29,435 nt of DNA, taken from Heteroruminococcus sp964369885. GTDB taxonomy: Bacteria > Bacillota > Clostridia > Oscillospirales > Ruminococcaceae. Both the position numbers and the translations under genes were made by a program. The notes beneath the pieces were generated by a model. That model saw only the letters and a list, made by a program, of their open reading frames with translations, searched no databases and was not told the origin of the DNA. Below are positions 8,268-15,635 of this stretch, one piece after another. The stretch lies in the NCBI GenBank assembly GCA_964369885.1, contig CAYJGQ010000012.1, positions 1-29,435 on the forward strand. The letters run 5' to 3'. The number at the start of each line of letters is the position of its first letter. Within the stretch, counting starts at the first letter, position 1.

Positions 8268-8440
8268 TCTTAAAGTTGTCTTTCATCGAGACTTCTTCAT
8301 TAAATGAGATCTGACTAACCCTATTGGGCATCACAGTTGCGGGACAGTGCCGGAATCTCACCGGACTTCATCGTATTTAGTTGTGTTTTAGAAGACGCCT
8401 TAAATGCACCTTCAATAATCCCTCTTACCGGCAAAACCGT
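8245..8440 (-). promoter_or_regulatory. Cobalamin (B12) riboswitch
   Basis: Adenosyl-/methylcobalamin aptamer in the 5' leader of the DUF4430 gene. In minus-strand sense the conserved core appears in order: AAGGTGCAT on the 5' side, then GTCCGGTGAGATTCCGGCAC, then TGTCCCGCAACTGTGA and finally AGTCAGATCTC near the 3' end. These match the L4/P5-P6 'GGUGAAAAUCCG...CCCGCAACUGU' signature and a degenerate B12 box. An intrinsic terminator follows directly, so B12 should switch the gene off. The 5' boundary is approximate. A further small hairpin (AACCGT/ACGGTT) lies 5' of the core. Confidence 0.93.
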
Positions 8441-8478
8441 ATCGCCACCACAGCTCCCCACGGTTTGACGACTTTACA

Positions 8479-8507
8479 AGGTTACACCATTATAAGCTCA
8501 AAGTCAA
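8479..8507 (-). promoter_or_regulatory. Promoter of the riboswitch-controlled gene
   Basis: In minus-strand sense TTGACT (8507-8502), a 17-base spacer and TAACCT (8484-8479). A TATAAT also occurs within the spacer but has no -35 at the right distance. Initiation near 8472 would put the whole riboswitch in the transcript. The remaining 8508-8623 holds nothing I recognise. Confidence 0.55.
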
Positions 8508-8623
8508 GCCATGGTATAACAGTTTTTTTCTTTAACCGTTTTATAGCCCTACACCATGTGCATAATGCAGGTTTATTCAAACTGCCGCTTTTGTGAGCGT
8601 ATTAGCGTATTTTAGTCCACCGA

Positions 8624-9001
8624 CTATTTTTGTTCCAAGGTCCCCACAGATTTAGTGGCCACAAGTGCAACCCCTGTACCGCCTATATCCTCTCTTATCA
8701 CCTCTCCCATGACTACCGGAGGCTTAACGGTGATCTCTTTTAGCTCTGCCATACACTCAAACAGCTTTTGCTTTGGCACAGGTTTTGCCGTCTTACATGG
8801 CAGCATTGTGGCCTGCGCTTTGCCGCTTATTCTTACCGTGCCGGTTAGGGTGCGGGTGGGTGCGATTACCTCCTGGCGGGCATAGCTATCTCCCTTGCGG
8901 CAGGTGTTGCCGCTTACCTCTGTCACCCTATTATTCTCGACCCTCACCTGCATACGACATCCCAGCGGACAACCAATGCAAATAATCTCCCCTACACTCA
9001 C
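8624..9001 (-). CDS. DUF1667 iron-sulfur-type protein, GlpABC-like complex partner
   Basis: Small protein of 125 residues, DUF1667 family. Near the N-terminus CIGCPLGC supplies Cys8, Cys11 and Cys15, and GNTCRKG adds Cys34, an arrangement suited to a [4Fe-4S] cluster. The C-terminal part shows the family's KPPVVMGEVI segment. The start is a GTG whose first bases overlap the stop of the preceding flavoprotein (GTGA), behind a GAGGGGGGAG site, which means tight translational coupling. DUF1667 proteins usually follow GlpA-like and GlpB-like flavoproteins, as here, and presumably carry electrons from the flavoprotein pair to an acceptor. That electron-transfer role is inferred from context and cysteine pattern. 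Confidence 0.9.
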   Translation of the reverse strand: MSVGEIICIGCPLGCRMQVRVENNRVTEVSGNTCRKGDSYARQEVIAPTRTLTGTVRISGKAQATMLPCKTAKPVPKQKLFECMAELKEITVKPPVVMGEVIREDIGGTGVALVATKSVGTLEQK

Positions 9002-10272
9002 TGCGCTCCCCCCTCTATATAGACATCTATCTTTGAAAGTTGTGGGTGTTCCCTCAGCTTTTTGGCCATAAGCTTAAATTCCTGCATCTCACCCGGCACC
9101 ATAACAAGATGTCGCTTGTGAATAACACTGCTACCGTCCAACTTTACATTTACATAGCAGTTTTTAAGCACCTCGCTCACCCTAAAGCGCACCACTATAT
9201 CCTCATTTACCTCGTCCACCCTAACGCTTGAGGGCACGGTGTAGCGCACCGCACCATGGCAGGTAATTTCAACGTCCTGCCTTCTGCCAGGGCTACAATG
9301 GGGTGCATTTATATAGGCCACGGCGCTTCTTCCTGCCAGTGCTGCCTCCTCGGATACAAAATCGACAAGGTCGTGCACATGTAGCACATTGCCTGCCGCA
9401 AAAACCCCATCTATGCAGGTTTGCAAATCATCGCTTACCGTCGGGCCATTGGTTATGGGATTTATCTTCACCCCCATACCAAAACTAAGCTCATTTTCAG
9501 GTATTAACCCACAGGAAAGCAGAAGGGTGTCGCAGTCAAAATGGCGCTCGGTGCCCTGTATGGGCTGTCGATTTTCATCAACCTGCGCCACCGTAACCCC
9601 CTCAACACGTCTTTTACCTTGTATGTCGGTAACGGTGTGGCTCAAAAGCAGGGGTATGGAAAAATCGTCGAGGCACTGTACAATATTTCTTACAAGCCCC
9701 CCCGAAAACGGCATGAGCTCCACAACCGCCTCCACCTGTGCGCCCTCCAGCACCATGCGCCGTGCCATTATTAGCCCTATGTCCCCCGAGCCGAGTATTA
9801 CCACCCTGCGCCCCGGTAGCTTGCCCTCTATGTTTACAAGTCGCTGTGCCGTCCCGGCCGAGTATACGCCTGCCGGGCGGTATCCCGGTATGCTAAGTGC
9901 CCCTCTGCTGCGCTCGCGACAGCCCATGGCCAGCACTATGGCCTTGGCCGCTATCTCTTGCAGTCCACGCTCCCCACTTATGGCCGTTATGACCTTATCG
10001 GGCGAAATATCGACAACCATTGTTCCCAGCCTGTGGGGAATTTCCCGTTTTTTTAGTTCCTGAATATATCTTTGGGCATACTCGGGGCCGGTCAGCTCTT
10101 CTCCAAAGGTGTGAAGACCAAACCCATTATGTATACATTGCCCCAGTATACCGCCGCGTTCACGGTCTCGCTCAAGCATTAGCATACTGCGGCATCCTGC
10201 ATCATATGCCGAAATGGCGGCGGCAAGCCCTGCAGGCCCGCCCCCCACAATGACCAAATCATACCTCTCCAT
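8998..10272 (-). CDS. NAD(P)/FAD-dependent oxidoreductase (GlpB/HcnB-like subunit)
   Basis: Flavoprotein of 424 residues with the pyridine nucleotide-disulfide oxidoreductase fold. The FAD-binding Rossmann motif is VIVGGGPAGLAAA at about 7-19 and the NAD(P)-binding motif is VVILGSGDIGLIMARR at about 157-172. The FAD-closing segment is TCIDGVFAAGNVLHVHDLVD. The last 90 residues form an extra domain seen in this subfamily. The ATG at 10272 has GGGAGGAG eight bases ahead and lies inside the end of the preceding GlpA-like gene (14-base overlap). With the GlpA-like and DUF1667 products it most likely forms a three-part dehydrogenase complex. The substrate need not be glycerol 3-phosphate; other polyol phosphates or amino alcohols are possible. 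Confidence 0.92.
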   Translation of the reverse strand: MERYDLVIVGGGPAGLAAAISAYDAGCRSMLMLERDRERGGILGQCIHNGFGLHTFGEELTGPEYAQRYIQELKKREIPHRLGTMVVDISPDKVITAISGERGLQEIAAKAIVLAMGCRERSRGALSIPGYRPAGVYSAGTAQRLVNIEGKLPGRRVVILGSGDIGLIMARRMVLEGAQVEAVVELMPFSGGLVRNIVQCLDDFSIPLLLSHTVTDIQGKRRVEGVTVAQVDENRQPIQGTERHFDCDTLLLSCGLIPENELSFGMGVKINPITNGPTVSDDLQTCIDGVFAAGNVLHVHDLVDFVSEEAALAGRSAVAYINAPHCSPGRRQDVEITCHGAVRYTVPSSVRVDEVNEDIVVRFRVSEVLKNCYVNVKLDGSSVIHKRHLVMVPGEMQEFKLMAKKLREHPQLSKIDVYIEGGAQ

Positions 10273-11710
10273 CAGGACTCCTCCCCTCTGCTGTGGGGCA
10301 TAAAAGGGCTGATTCTCCCCCTGATTTTGTAAGCTCTATATCATCAAGGCCAAGTTCCCTTGCCAAAATCTCCATTACACGCGGGGAGCAAAATCCCCCC
10401 TGACATCTCCCCATGCCGGCCCTCACACGTCGTTTTATCCCATCCAGACTCCGTGCGCCCGGGGTGCGGCGTATAGCCTCGAGAATTTCCCCCTCGCTTA
10501 TCTGCTCGCATCGGCAAATTATATTGCCGTATGTGGGGTCACTGGCTATTAGTTTTGCCCTCTCATCTTTTGGCAATTTGGCCAAGTTTGTTATACACTT
10601 GCGCCCTGCCTGCCAGTCGGGTTTTGCCCTTAGTGCCATTATTTCACAAAGTTTTTGTGCCACATACACCCCAATGGCAGGCGCGGCCGATAGCCCCGGT
10701 GACTCTATGCCGGCGCAGTCCATAAATAGCGGTATTCCCTTTACTGCCTCTATTACAAACTCGTGACCCGACTCATGGGCACGAAGCCCTGCAAAGCTTG
10801 TAATCACCTCGCCTTTTGGCAGGTTTTTTACCGATTGTTCGGCCTTTTTCAGCAGACTTTGCATACCCTGTGCGGTGGTATTTGTCCCCTCCGGGTCTTC
10901 AATATCCTCGGCGGTGGGGCCCACCAACAAATTGCCATGCACAGTGGGGGTTACCAATACACCCTTGCCCATTTTTCCGGGCAGACGAAATACCGTGTGG
11001 CGCACATGCCCACCTGCGCTCTTGTCAAACAGCAGGTACTGCCCACGGCGTGGGGTGATTTTCAGTCTATCCGTAGCCACCATGTTGTGCAGCTCGCCTG
11101 CATACACCCCTGCCGCATTTACCACAGCACGACAGCTAATATCGCCACTTTGGGTGCGCACAATCCAACTATCTGTAAGTTTTGTAAAGCCTATAACACG
11201 GGTGTCAAAGCAAAATTCCACCCCATTTTGCGCGGCATTTTCGGCCAGTGCCACCGTAAGGCCAAAGGGACACACTATCCCACTCGTTGGGGCATAAAGT
11301 GCTGCAACCACATCATCATTTATGTTGGGCTCAAGCTCCAACAGTTCTTCACGCTCAATTATGCGCAGCCCTTCCACCCCGTTTTGCCTGCCGTTTTGAA
11401 GCAGGCGCTCAAGGTCGGGGCGGTCGTTTTCATCAAAGCATAGCACCAGACTGCCATTTTGGTGGTAGTCAAACTCAAGTTCCTGAGAGAGCCCCGGCAT
11501 CATACCGCTACCCAATACATTTAGTCGTGCCATCAAACTGCCGTGGGGGGCATCAAATCCACCGTGTACAATGGCGCTGTTGGCCTTGGAGGTGCCACAA
11601 CATACATCCTCCTCACGCTCTACAACACATATTTTCAGCTCGTAGCGGGACAGTTCCCTTGCAATGGCGCACCCACTCACACCGCCTCCTATTATAACCA
11701 CATCATACAT
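10259..11710 (-). CDS. GlpA-like FAD-dependent (glycerol-3-phosphate-type) dehydrogenase with BFD [2Fe-2S] domain
   Basis: Catalytic flavoprotein of 483 residues. An FAD/DAO domain covers about 1-365, with VVIIGGGVSGCAIARELS at the N-terminus, TSKANSAIVHGG, VVNAAGVYA and GIESPGLSAAPAIG near the domain end. A BFD-like [2Fe-2S] domain follows, with CxC at 399/401 and cysteines 436 and 441 (GRCQGGFC). This is the domain order of anaerobic GlpA. The ATG at 11710 has AAGGAGG seven bases upstream. It oxidises a polyol phosphate, most likely glycerol 3-phosphate to dihydroxyacetone phosphate, passing electrons to the two following gene products. No glycerol kinase or facilitator is present in the window, so the substrate probably arrives already phosphorylated or comes from the neighbouring genes. 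Confidence 0.93.
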   Translation of the reverse strand: MYDVVIIGGGVSGCAIARELSRYELKICVVEREEDVCCGTSKANSAIVHGGFDAPHGSLMARLNVLGSGMMPGLSQELEFDYHQNGSLVLCFDENDRPDLERLLQNGRQNGVEGLRIIEREELLELEPNINDDVVAALYAPTSGIVCPFGLTVALAENAAQNGVEFCFDTRVIGFTKLTDSWIVRTQSGDISCRAVVNAAGVYAGELHNMVATDRLKITPRRGQYLLFDKSAGGHVRHTVFRLPGKMGKGVLVTPTVHGNLLVGPTAEDIEDPEGTNTTAQGMQSLLKKAEQSVKNLPKGEVITSFAGLRAHESGHEFVIEAVKGIPLFMDCAGIESPGLSAAPAIGVYVAQKLCEIMALRAKPDWQAGRKCITNLAKLPKDERAKLIASDPTYGNIICRCEQISEGEILEAIRRTPGARSLDGIKRRVRAGMGRCQGGFCSPRVMEILARELGLDDIELTKSGGESALLCPTAEGRSPDGEV

Positions 11711-11813
11711 ATACAGTCCTCCTTTTTGGAGTTTCGTTCGCTAAATCCCAAAAATTAAAGCTATCTGTACACTGCCTGTTGCACATCAAGGCGTCGGCCT
11801 CATGCTCTTTTAT

Positions 11814-12260
11814 TTAGATGAACCTGTTTTCGTAATGGGTAATTCGCTCAATTTTCTCGGCCGAGGGGCCACCTGCAAATTTCAGCTTTAGCCATATACC
11901 CAGAAGATATGTTGCAAGCTGTGGAGCTATTACCCTTGCCCCCATGCAGCATACATGGGCATCATTGCTAAGCACCGAGCGCTCGGTGGAAAACGGATCA
12001 TGACAGACCGCCGCACGAATTCCAGGCATCTTATTGGCCGTCATGGCCATGCCTATGCCGGTGCCACAAACTAGCACCCCACGCTGGCAGTCGCCTTTTG
12101 TAATATGCTCACACACCTTGGCGGCTATATCGGGATATAACACCGGATCGGTATTATATGTACCACAGTCAACCACCTCGTGCCCCTCTTTAATAATAAA
12201 GGCCTTTAGGGTTTCCTTCATGTCAAATGCCGCCTCGTCACAACCAATCGCTACCCTCAC
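11814..12260 (-). CDS. RpiB/LacAB-family sugar-phosphate isomerase, non-canonical active site
   Basis: Isomerase of 148 residues, the usual length for RpiB. The start is a GTG at 12260 with GGGAGGT eight bases upstream; an in-frame ATG at 12344 would add 28 unrelated residues and is rejected. The catalytic loop GVLVCGTGIGMAMTANK keeps the conserved Cys base and Thr. Two histidines normally present in ribose-5-phosphate isomerase B are replaced: the N-terminal GSDHAG motif reads GCDEAAF (Glu9), and the HNDAN motif reads SNDAHV (Ser). Those histidines help bind and open ring sugars, so the substrate may be a linear or short sugar phosphate, for example a tetrulose 4-phosphate as in erythritol-type pathways. 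That is inference. It lies between a HAD phosphatase/G1P dehydrogenase pair and GlpABC-like genes. Confidence 0.9.
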   Translation of the reverse strand: MRVAIGCDEAAFDMKETLKAFIIKEGHEVVDCGTYNTDPVLYPDIAAKVCEHITKGDCQRGVLVCGTGIGMAMTANKMPGIRAAVCHDPFSTERSVLSNDAHVCCMGARVIAPQLATYLLGIWLKLKFAGGPSAEKIERITHYENRFI

Positions 12261-12410
12261 TTCGCTTACCTCCCTGTATTTTGCTAATCTAATCACCTGT
12301 TTTTGTGGTGAATATACCGCAATGTCACCCATGCAGAAGACCACAACCGTGGAAAAGCTGTCCCCACACCTCTGCCATCTTTTGAAAAAGCCGGACCAAA
12401 ACTTTTACAC

Positions 12411-12623
12411 CCCACGGCCTTTGGCCGTGGGTAAAACCTTCCTCACTTGACTGATTATAAGTACATCTTCGGTGATGGTGTGGCTACGGCTTTACTGCCC
12501 ATTGTCCTCGCTACGCTTGGACGGCAGTTGCCCCTGCCCGTGGCAGTGCCCCCCTTACGGGGCAAAGCCGCCGCCCCACCCACACCCACCACTACCCACC
12601 TTGGACACAATGCATCAGTGGAG
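12411..12623 (-). other. Structured G-rich intergenic element
   Basis: The 363-base gap between the HAD gene and the rpiB-like gene is rich in strong secondary structure in transcript sense. In order it holds a canonical G-quadruplex motif (12597-12574: four G-runs with loops of 7, 3 and 1), a CCCC-GUAA-GGGG hairpin with a GNRA loop (12562-12551), CTGCC-ACG-GGCAG (12546-12534), a longer CTGCC-GTCC / GGAC-GGCAG hairpin (12527-12495), and a nine-pair hairpin CCCACGGCC/GGCCGTGGG (12431-12411). Beyond this lie CTTTTG/CAAAAG arms. No convincing protein reading exists. It may be a structured leader RNA or a dispersed intergenic repeat of the host genome; I match it to no known class. Confidence 0.6.
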
Positions 12624-13421
12624 TCACTCACAAAATAAATACTTCGACATCTCAAAAAGCGAGTCATACACACAGCTTGGTTTTACATCCGAGGCAGCTA
12701 CATCCTCCATCGTAGCCTCGCCCGTGAGCACAAGTATGCCGGTGGAGCCATTGTTTACACCCGTGGCCACATCGGTATATATTCTATCACCCACAAATGC
12801 CACATTTTCACGCTTTGCGCCTGTAAGTTCCAGCACCATCTCGGCCGTTTCGGCAAAGGGTTTGCCAAGATATTTGGGCTTTACCCCGGTGGACATTTCA
12901 ATCAGGGCGCACATGGCGCCGCAGTCGGGTATAAATCCATCCTCTGTGGGACAGTTAATATCAAGGTGTGTGGCCAAAAAGGTGGCACCGCCGCGTATAA
13001 ATGTACAGGCCTCCGACAGCTTTTGGTAGGTCAGCGTGGTGTCAAATCCCACCACTACTATGTCGGGGCTGTCCTGCACAAGGTTTATGCCCCCCTGCCT
13101 AAAGCTGTCCTCCAGCAGTGGTGTGCCAACAAGGTATACCCTGCTTTGGGGATATGTCTTTTTTAGGTAAGCCAGCGTTACATCCCCCGAGGTCAGCACC
13201 TGACCTTTTTCTGTTTTGCAGCCCATGCTTTTTAGTTTCTCGCGGTAGCTCTCGGGGCTTTTGGAGGAGTTATTTGTAAAAAACACAAATTTTCGTCCGC
13301 TCTCCTCCACCCTGCTTAAAAACTCAAGCGAGCCCTCAATGAGCCTATCTCCAAGATAAAATGTGCCATCCATATCCAGCACAAAAAGTTCGATATTTTT
13401 AAGTGCGGTTGCTTTATCCAT
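12624..13421 (-). CDS. HAD-IIA sugar/polyol phosphatase (NagD/AraL/PGP type)
   Basis: Cytoplasmic phosphatase of 265 residues in HAD superfamily subclass IIA. Motif I is FVLDMDGTFYLG with nucleophile Asp16 and acid/base Asp18. Motif II is FFTNNSSKS. The C2-type cap occupies the middle. The LGKPF Lys and motif III FVGDRIYTDV follow. The start overlaps the end of the G1P dehydrogenase signal (GGGTGAT site, gap of four bases), so the two are co-expressed. In Bacillus subtilis the same two families stand side by side as AraL and AraM. Members act on small phosphates such as glycerol phosphates, phosphoglycolate or sugar phosphates, often as house-cleaning enzymes. A glycerol-phosphate substrate is the natural guess here. 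Confidence 0.92.
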   Translation of the reverse strand: MDKATALKNIELFVLDMDGTFYLGDRLIEGSLEFLSRVEESGRKFVFFTNNSSKSPESYREKLKSMGCKTEKGQVLTSGDVTLAYLKKTYPQSRVYLVGTPLLEDSFRQGGINLVQDSPDIVVVGFDTTLTYQKLSEACTFIRGGATFLATHLDINCPTEDGFIPDCGAMCALIEMSTGVKPKYLGKPFAETAEMVLELTGAKRENVAFVGDRIYTDVATGVNNGSTGILVLTGEATMEDVAASDVKPSCVYDSLFEMSKYLFCE

Positions 13422-13425
13422 TTAA

Positions 13426-14604
13426 TCACCCGTATATTTCTTTTGTTATAGTTTGGGCTATGACCTGCATTTGCCCCGCCTCCACGGCATATTGCAGTAC
13501 ACTGTATCGCTTGCGCACCATCCACCCCTCCATGAGCGAGCGGTAAAACAGCTCCCTGTCAACGCCTATTTCGCTGGGCAGTACGGGTGCTCCCACCCCT
13601 CGTAACAACTCTTTTACATAGTCGGGTTTGGGGCAGGCATCGTAGGCCTTTTGGGGCAGACTTTCACGCAATAGCTCAAATATTCTTGCTATTACAGGTG
13701 TGGCAATGCCCACCTTTATTCCGTGCAGTTCGGGGTATTTATCGGCCGCTATAAAATCCATCTCCCAGTGGTGGCTAAGCATGTGCTCAGCCCCCGAGGC
13801 CGGACGTGACACCCCAATAAGCCCCATGGCCACCCCGGTTAGAATAAGAGCCTGGGCAAGATAACCTATGGCCTCGGGCTCACGCCTCGAAAGCCCATCG
13901 GTGTTATCTATGACCTTTTGCAGAGCCTTTTCCACCAGCTTTGCACAGGTGGGGCAGTAGTATTCATCCTGCATTTCTACCGCCAATGCCCAATCAGCAA
14001 GGGCGGTAAGTTTTCCTATTGTATCACCGTAGCCCGCCCAAATTAGCTTAATGGGGGCCTCCTTCATTATGTCGGTATCGCCAACAATGCCAAGCGGAAG
14101 TGTAGCCACAAAGGATATCTTAAAACCGTCACATATCATGGGTGCCCCATCGGCGGCATAGCCATCCATTGAGGGGGCTGTGCAGACAATCACATATGGC
14201 ACCCCAGTGCGGGCCGAAAGATATTTACACATATCGTTAATGGTGCCCGACCCCACCGCCACAATTAGGGCTGTATCCCCCTCAAACTCCATAAAAAGCC
14301 GACCCAGCGCCTTTTCGTCGGGTATTAGTATCTCGTTTCCAGTGGCATAAACAAAGGATTTCACACTGTGCCCTGCATCGCTTAGTAGCTTTAGGGTCTG
14401 CTCTCCTGCGGCGGCAAATGTATTCTCATCACTCACCATCAAAATAGGTTTGCCTAAAAATGGTTTGGCCATCATTACAACCTTGGGTAGCACGCCGCTG
14501 CCCACCTCTATGTATTTTATGGGCAGGCTGTGATGTTTTTGGCAGTCGCAATCAAATGAAAGCCCCGCCATTTGAGCTATACTGTAATTTAGGATATCAA
14601 CCAT
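13426..14604 (-). CDS. araM: sn-Glycerol-1-phosphate dehydrogenase, AraM type
   Basis: NAD(P)-dependent enzyme of 392 residues interconverting dihydroxyacetone phosphate and sn-glycerol 1-phosphate. Family hallmarks are the N-terminal CDCQKHH segment (19-25), nucleotide loop VAVGSGTINDMCKY (115-128), APSMDGYAADGAP (143-155), AGYGDTIGK (190-198) and metal-site histidines in SGAEHMLSHHWEM (270-282) and LHG (293-295). The length agrees with B. subtilis AraM. The ATG at 14604 follows GGGGGAG. Immediately upstream sits a terminator-like hairpin with a possible alternative fold, suggesting attenuation. In Bacillota the enzyme can make G1P for prenyl-glycerol lipids. In this catabolic setting it may instead oxidise imported G1P to DHAP. 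Confidence 0.93.
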   Translation of the reverse strand: MVDILNYSIAQMAGLSFDCDCQKHHSLPIKYIEVGSGVLPKVVMMAKPFLGKPILMVSDENTFAAAGEQTLKLLSDAGHSVKSFVYATGNEILIPDEKALGRLFMEFEGDTALIVAVGSGTINDMCKYLSARTGVPYVIVCTAPSMDGYAADGAPMICDGFKISFVATLPLGIVGDTDIMKEAPIKLIWAGYGDTIGKLTALADWALAVEMQDEYYCPTCAKLVEKALQKVIDNTDGLSRREPEAIGYLAQALILTGVAMGLIGVSRPASGAEHMLSHHWEMDFIAADKYPELHGIKVGIATPVIARIFELLRESLPQKAYDACPKPDYVKELLRGVGAPVLPSEIGVDRELFYRSLMEGWMVRKRYSVLQYAVEAGQMQVIAQTITKEIYG

Positions 14605-14639
14605 GTCAAACTCCCCCTAATTATTATTCTACTAATAAA

Positions 14640-14709
14640 AATACCATAAATCGGGCCAAAAGCATAGCCAAGATTTATGGTATTTTATTGGCTATATATA
14701 CCAATAAAT
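14640..14709 (-). promoter_or_regulatory. Attenuator-like leader of the G1P dehydrogenase gene
   Basis: In minus-strand sense four segments follow one another: A ATTTATTGGTAT (14709-14698), B CCAATAAA (14691-14684), C AATACCATAAATC (14684-14672), D GATTTATGGTATT (14652-14640), then TTTATTAG. C and D form a perfect 13-bp stem followed by a T tract, with inner GGCT/GGCC pairing: an intrinsic terminator only 36 bases before the G1P dehydrogenase start. A can pair with B (8 bp), or with C with one bulged base, which would break the terminator. The hairpin may simply end the ABC/MBL transcript. The remaining 14710-14879 shows no known RNA family. Confidence 0.55.
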
Positions 14710-14879
14710 GTGGCTGAAAAATATAAAAATCCGCCAACTATAAAAGCGTTACTGCCGATCTTACACCATGAAAAACACTGCTACTTGCCACAAAGCCCTC
14801 CGTGGTGGCAGGTGGGTAAGTGTGTGCAAATAAAGAGATTTTCCGTGGGTTGTAACCGCTAAGTTTTGCCCCTGTACAG

Positions 14880-15635
14880 TTATTTAATGCAAAACTCAAA
14901 CACATTGTTTATATCGGGCGTAACTAAATCCCCCTCAAAAACCTCCCCCGCCCTTTGGCGCATCAAGGGTATGTCACCATCTCCGGGTAGGTGGTAAAGG
15001 CAAAGCTGTTTTACTCCTCCATCACGAGCAATTGTAGCGGCTTCGATATCCGACATATGCCCAAGCCCGGTTGAGTGACGGGTATTGTGGGATATTGTAG
15101 CCTCGCATATGAGCAGGTCGGCCCCTGCCACCCAGTCGGCAAAATCTGCCCGGGCGGTGGTGTCGGTAAGGTAAACTATCTTTCTCCCCCATCCCATCAT
15201 GGCAAAGGCATAACACTCCACCGTATGGTCAACCTTTTTCACCTCTATCTCAAGTCCTGCAAGGTTTATGCGCATTCCATCCTCAAGTGGGGTGGTTGTG
15301 GTGGTGGGGTACTGTATTGCACTCCACATATCGGTGGGGGTTTTGGGGGAATACACAGGAAGTTTCCCGCTCATCACCCCAATGCGGGTGGCAAAGTTTG
15401 TGTTGTACTGCAAACACCCAAGGTCACCCATATGGTCATAATGCAGATGGGAAAGCAGTACCCCCGATAATTGTTCCACCGTGGATACCTCAAAGAATTT
15501 ACTCAGCACCGCACTGCCACAATCAAGAAGCAGTTGACCCTGTGGGGTTTGTATCAGCACGCCACAGGTGGCCTGCCCTGCCTTTGGAAAAGCTCCCCAC
15601 CATCCAAGCACCGTAACCTTTATTTGATCATTCAT
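14880..15635 (-). CDS. MBL-fold metallo-hydrolase (RNase Z/PhnP/YhfI-like)
   Basis: Zinc-dependent hydrolase of 251 residues with a complete beta-lactamase-fold metal site: SHLHYDHMGD (His63, His65, Asp67, His68), His137 in VDHTVECYAF, Asp158 in TDTT, His193 in LGHMSD and His215 in LYHLPG. The layout resembles RNase Z-like and PhnP-like phosphodiesterases and B. subtilis YhfI. Its ATG overlaps the ABC ATPase stop by eight bases, so it is translationally coupled to the importer, which suggests it processes the imported compound, for instance a phosphodiester. No signal peptide, hence cytoplasmic. Activity on a small organophosphate is inferred from the operon; lactonase-type chemistry cannot be excluded. 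Confidence 0.9.
   Translation of the reverse strand: MNDQIKVTVLGWWGAFPKAGQATCGVLIQTPQGQLLLDCGSAVLSKFFEVSTVEQLSGVLLSHLHYDHMGDLGCLQYNTNFATRIGVMSGKLPVYSPKTPTDMWSAIQYPTTTTTPLEDGMRINLAGLEIEVKKVDHTVECYAFAMMGWGRKIVYLTDTTARADFADWVAGADLLICEATISHNTRHSTGLGHMSDIEAATIARDGGVKQLCLYHLPGDGDIPLMRQRAGEVFEGDLVTPDINNVFEFCIK

Noticed and set aside
8478..8500. TATAAT inside the riboswitch promoter spacer taken as the -10
   Set aside because: No -35 hexamer stands 16-18 bases upstream, whereas TTGACT with TAACCT has exact 17-base spacing.
10763..11443. Plus-strand 226-codon open frame
   Set aside because: Antisense shadow of the GlpA-like gene; rich in His and Cys as expected from reversed coding sequence, without a start signal.
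12455..12673. Minus-strand 72-codon open frame
   Set aside because: It covers the structured G-rich element and the end of the HAD gene, has no ribosome binding site, and its Gly/Arg/Pro-rich translation matches no protein fold.
12472..13029. Plus-strand 185-codon open frame
   Set aside because: Antisense to the HAD phosphatase, which has complete motifs and a good start.
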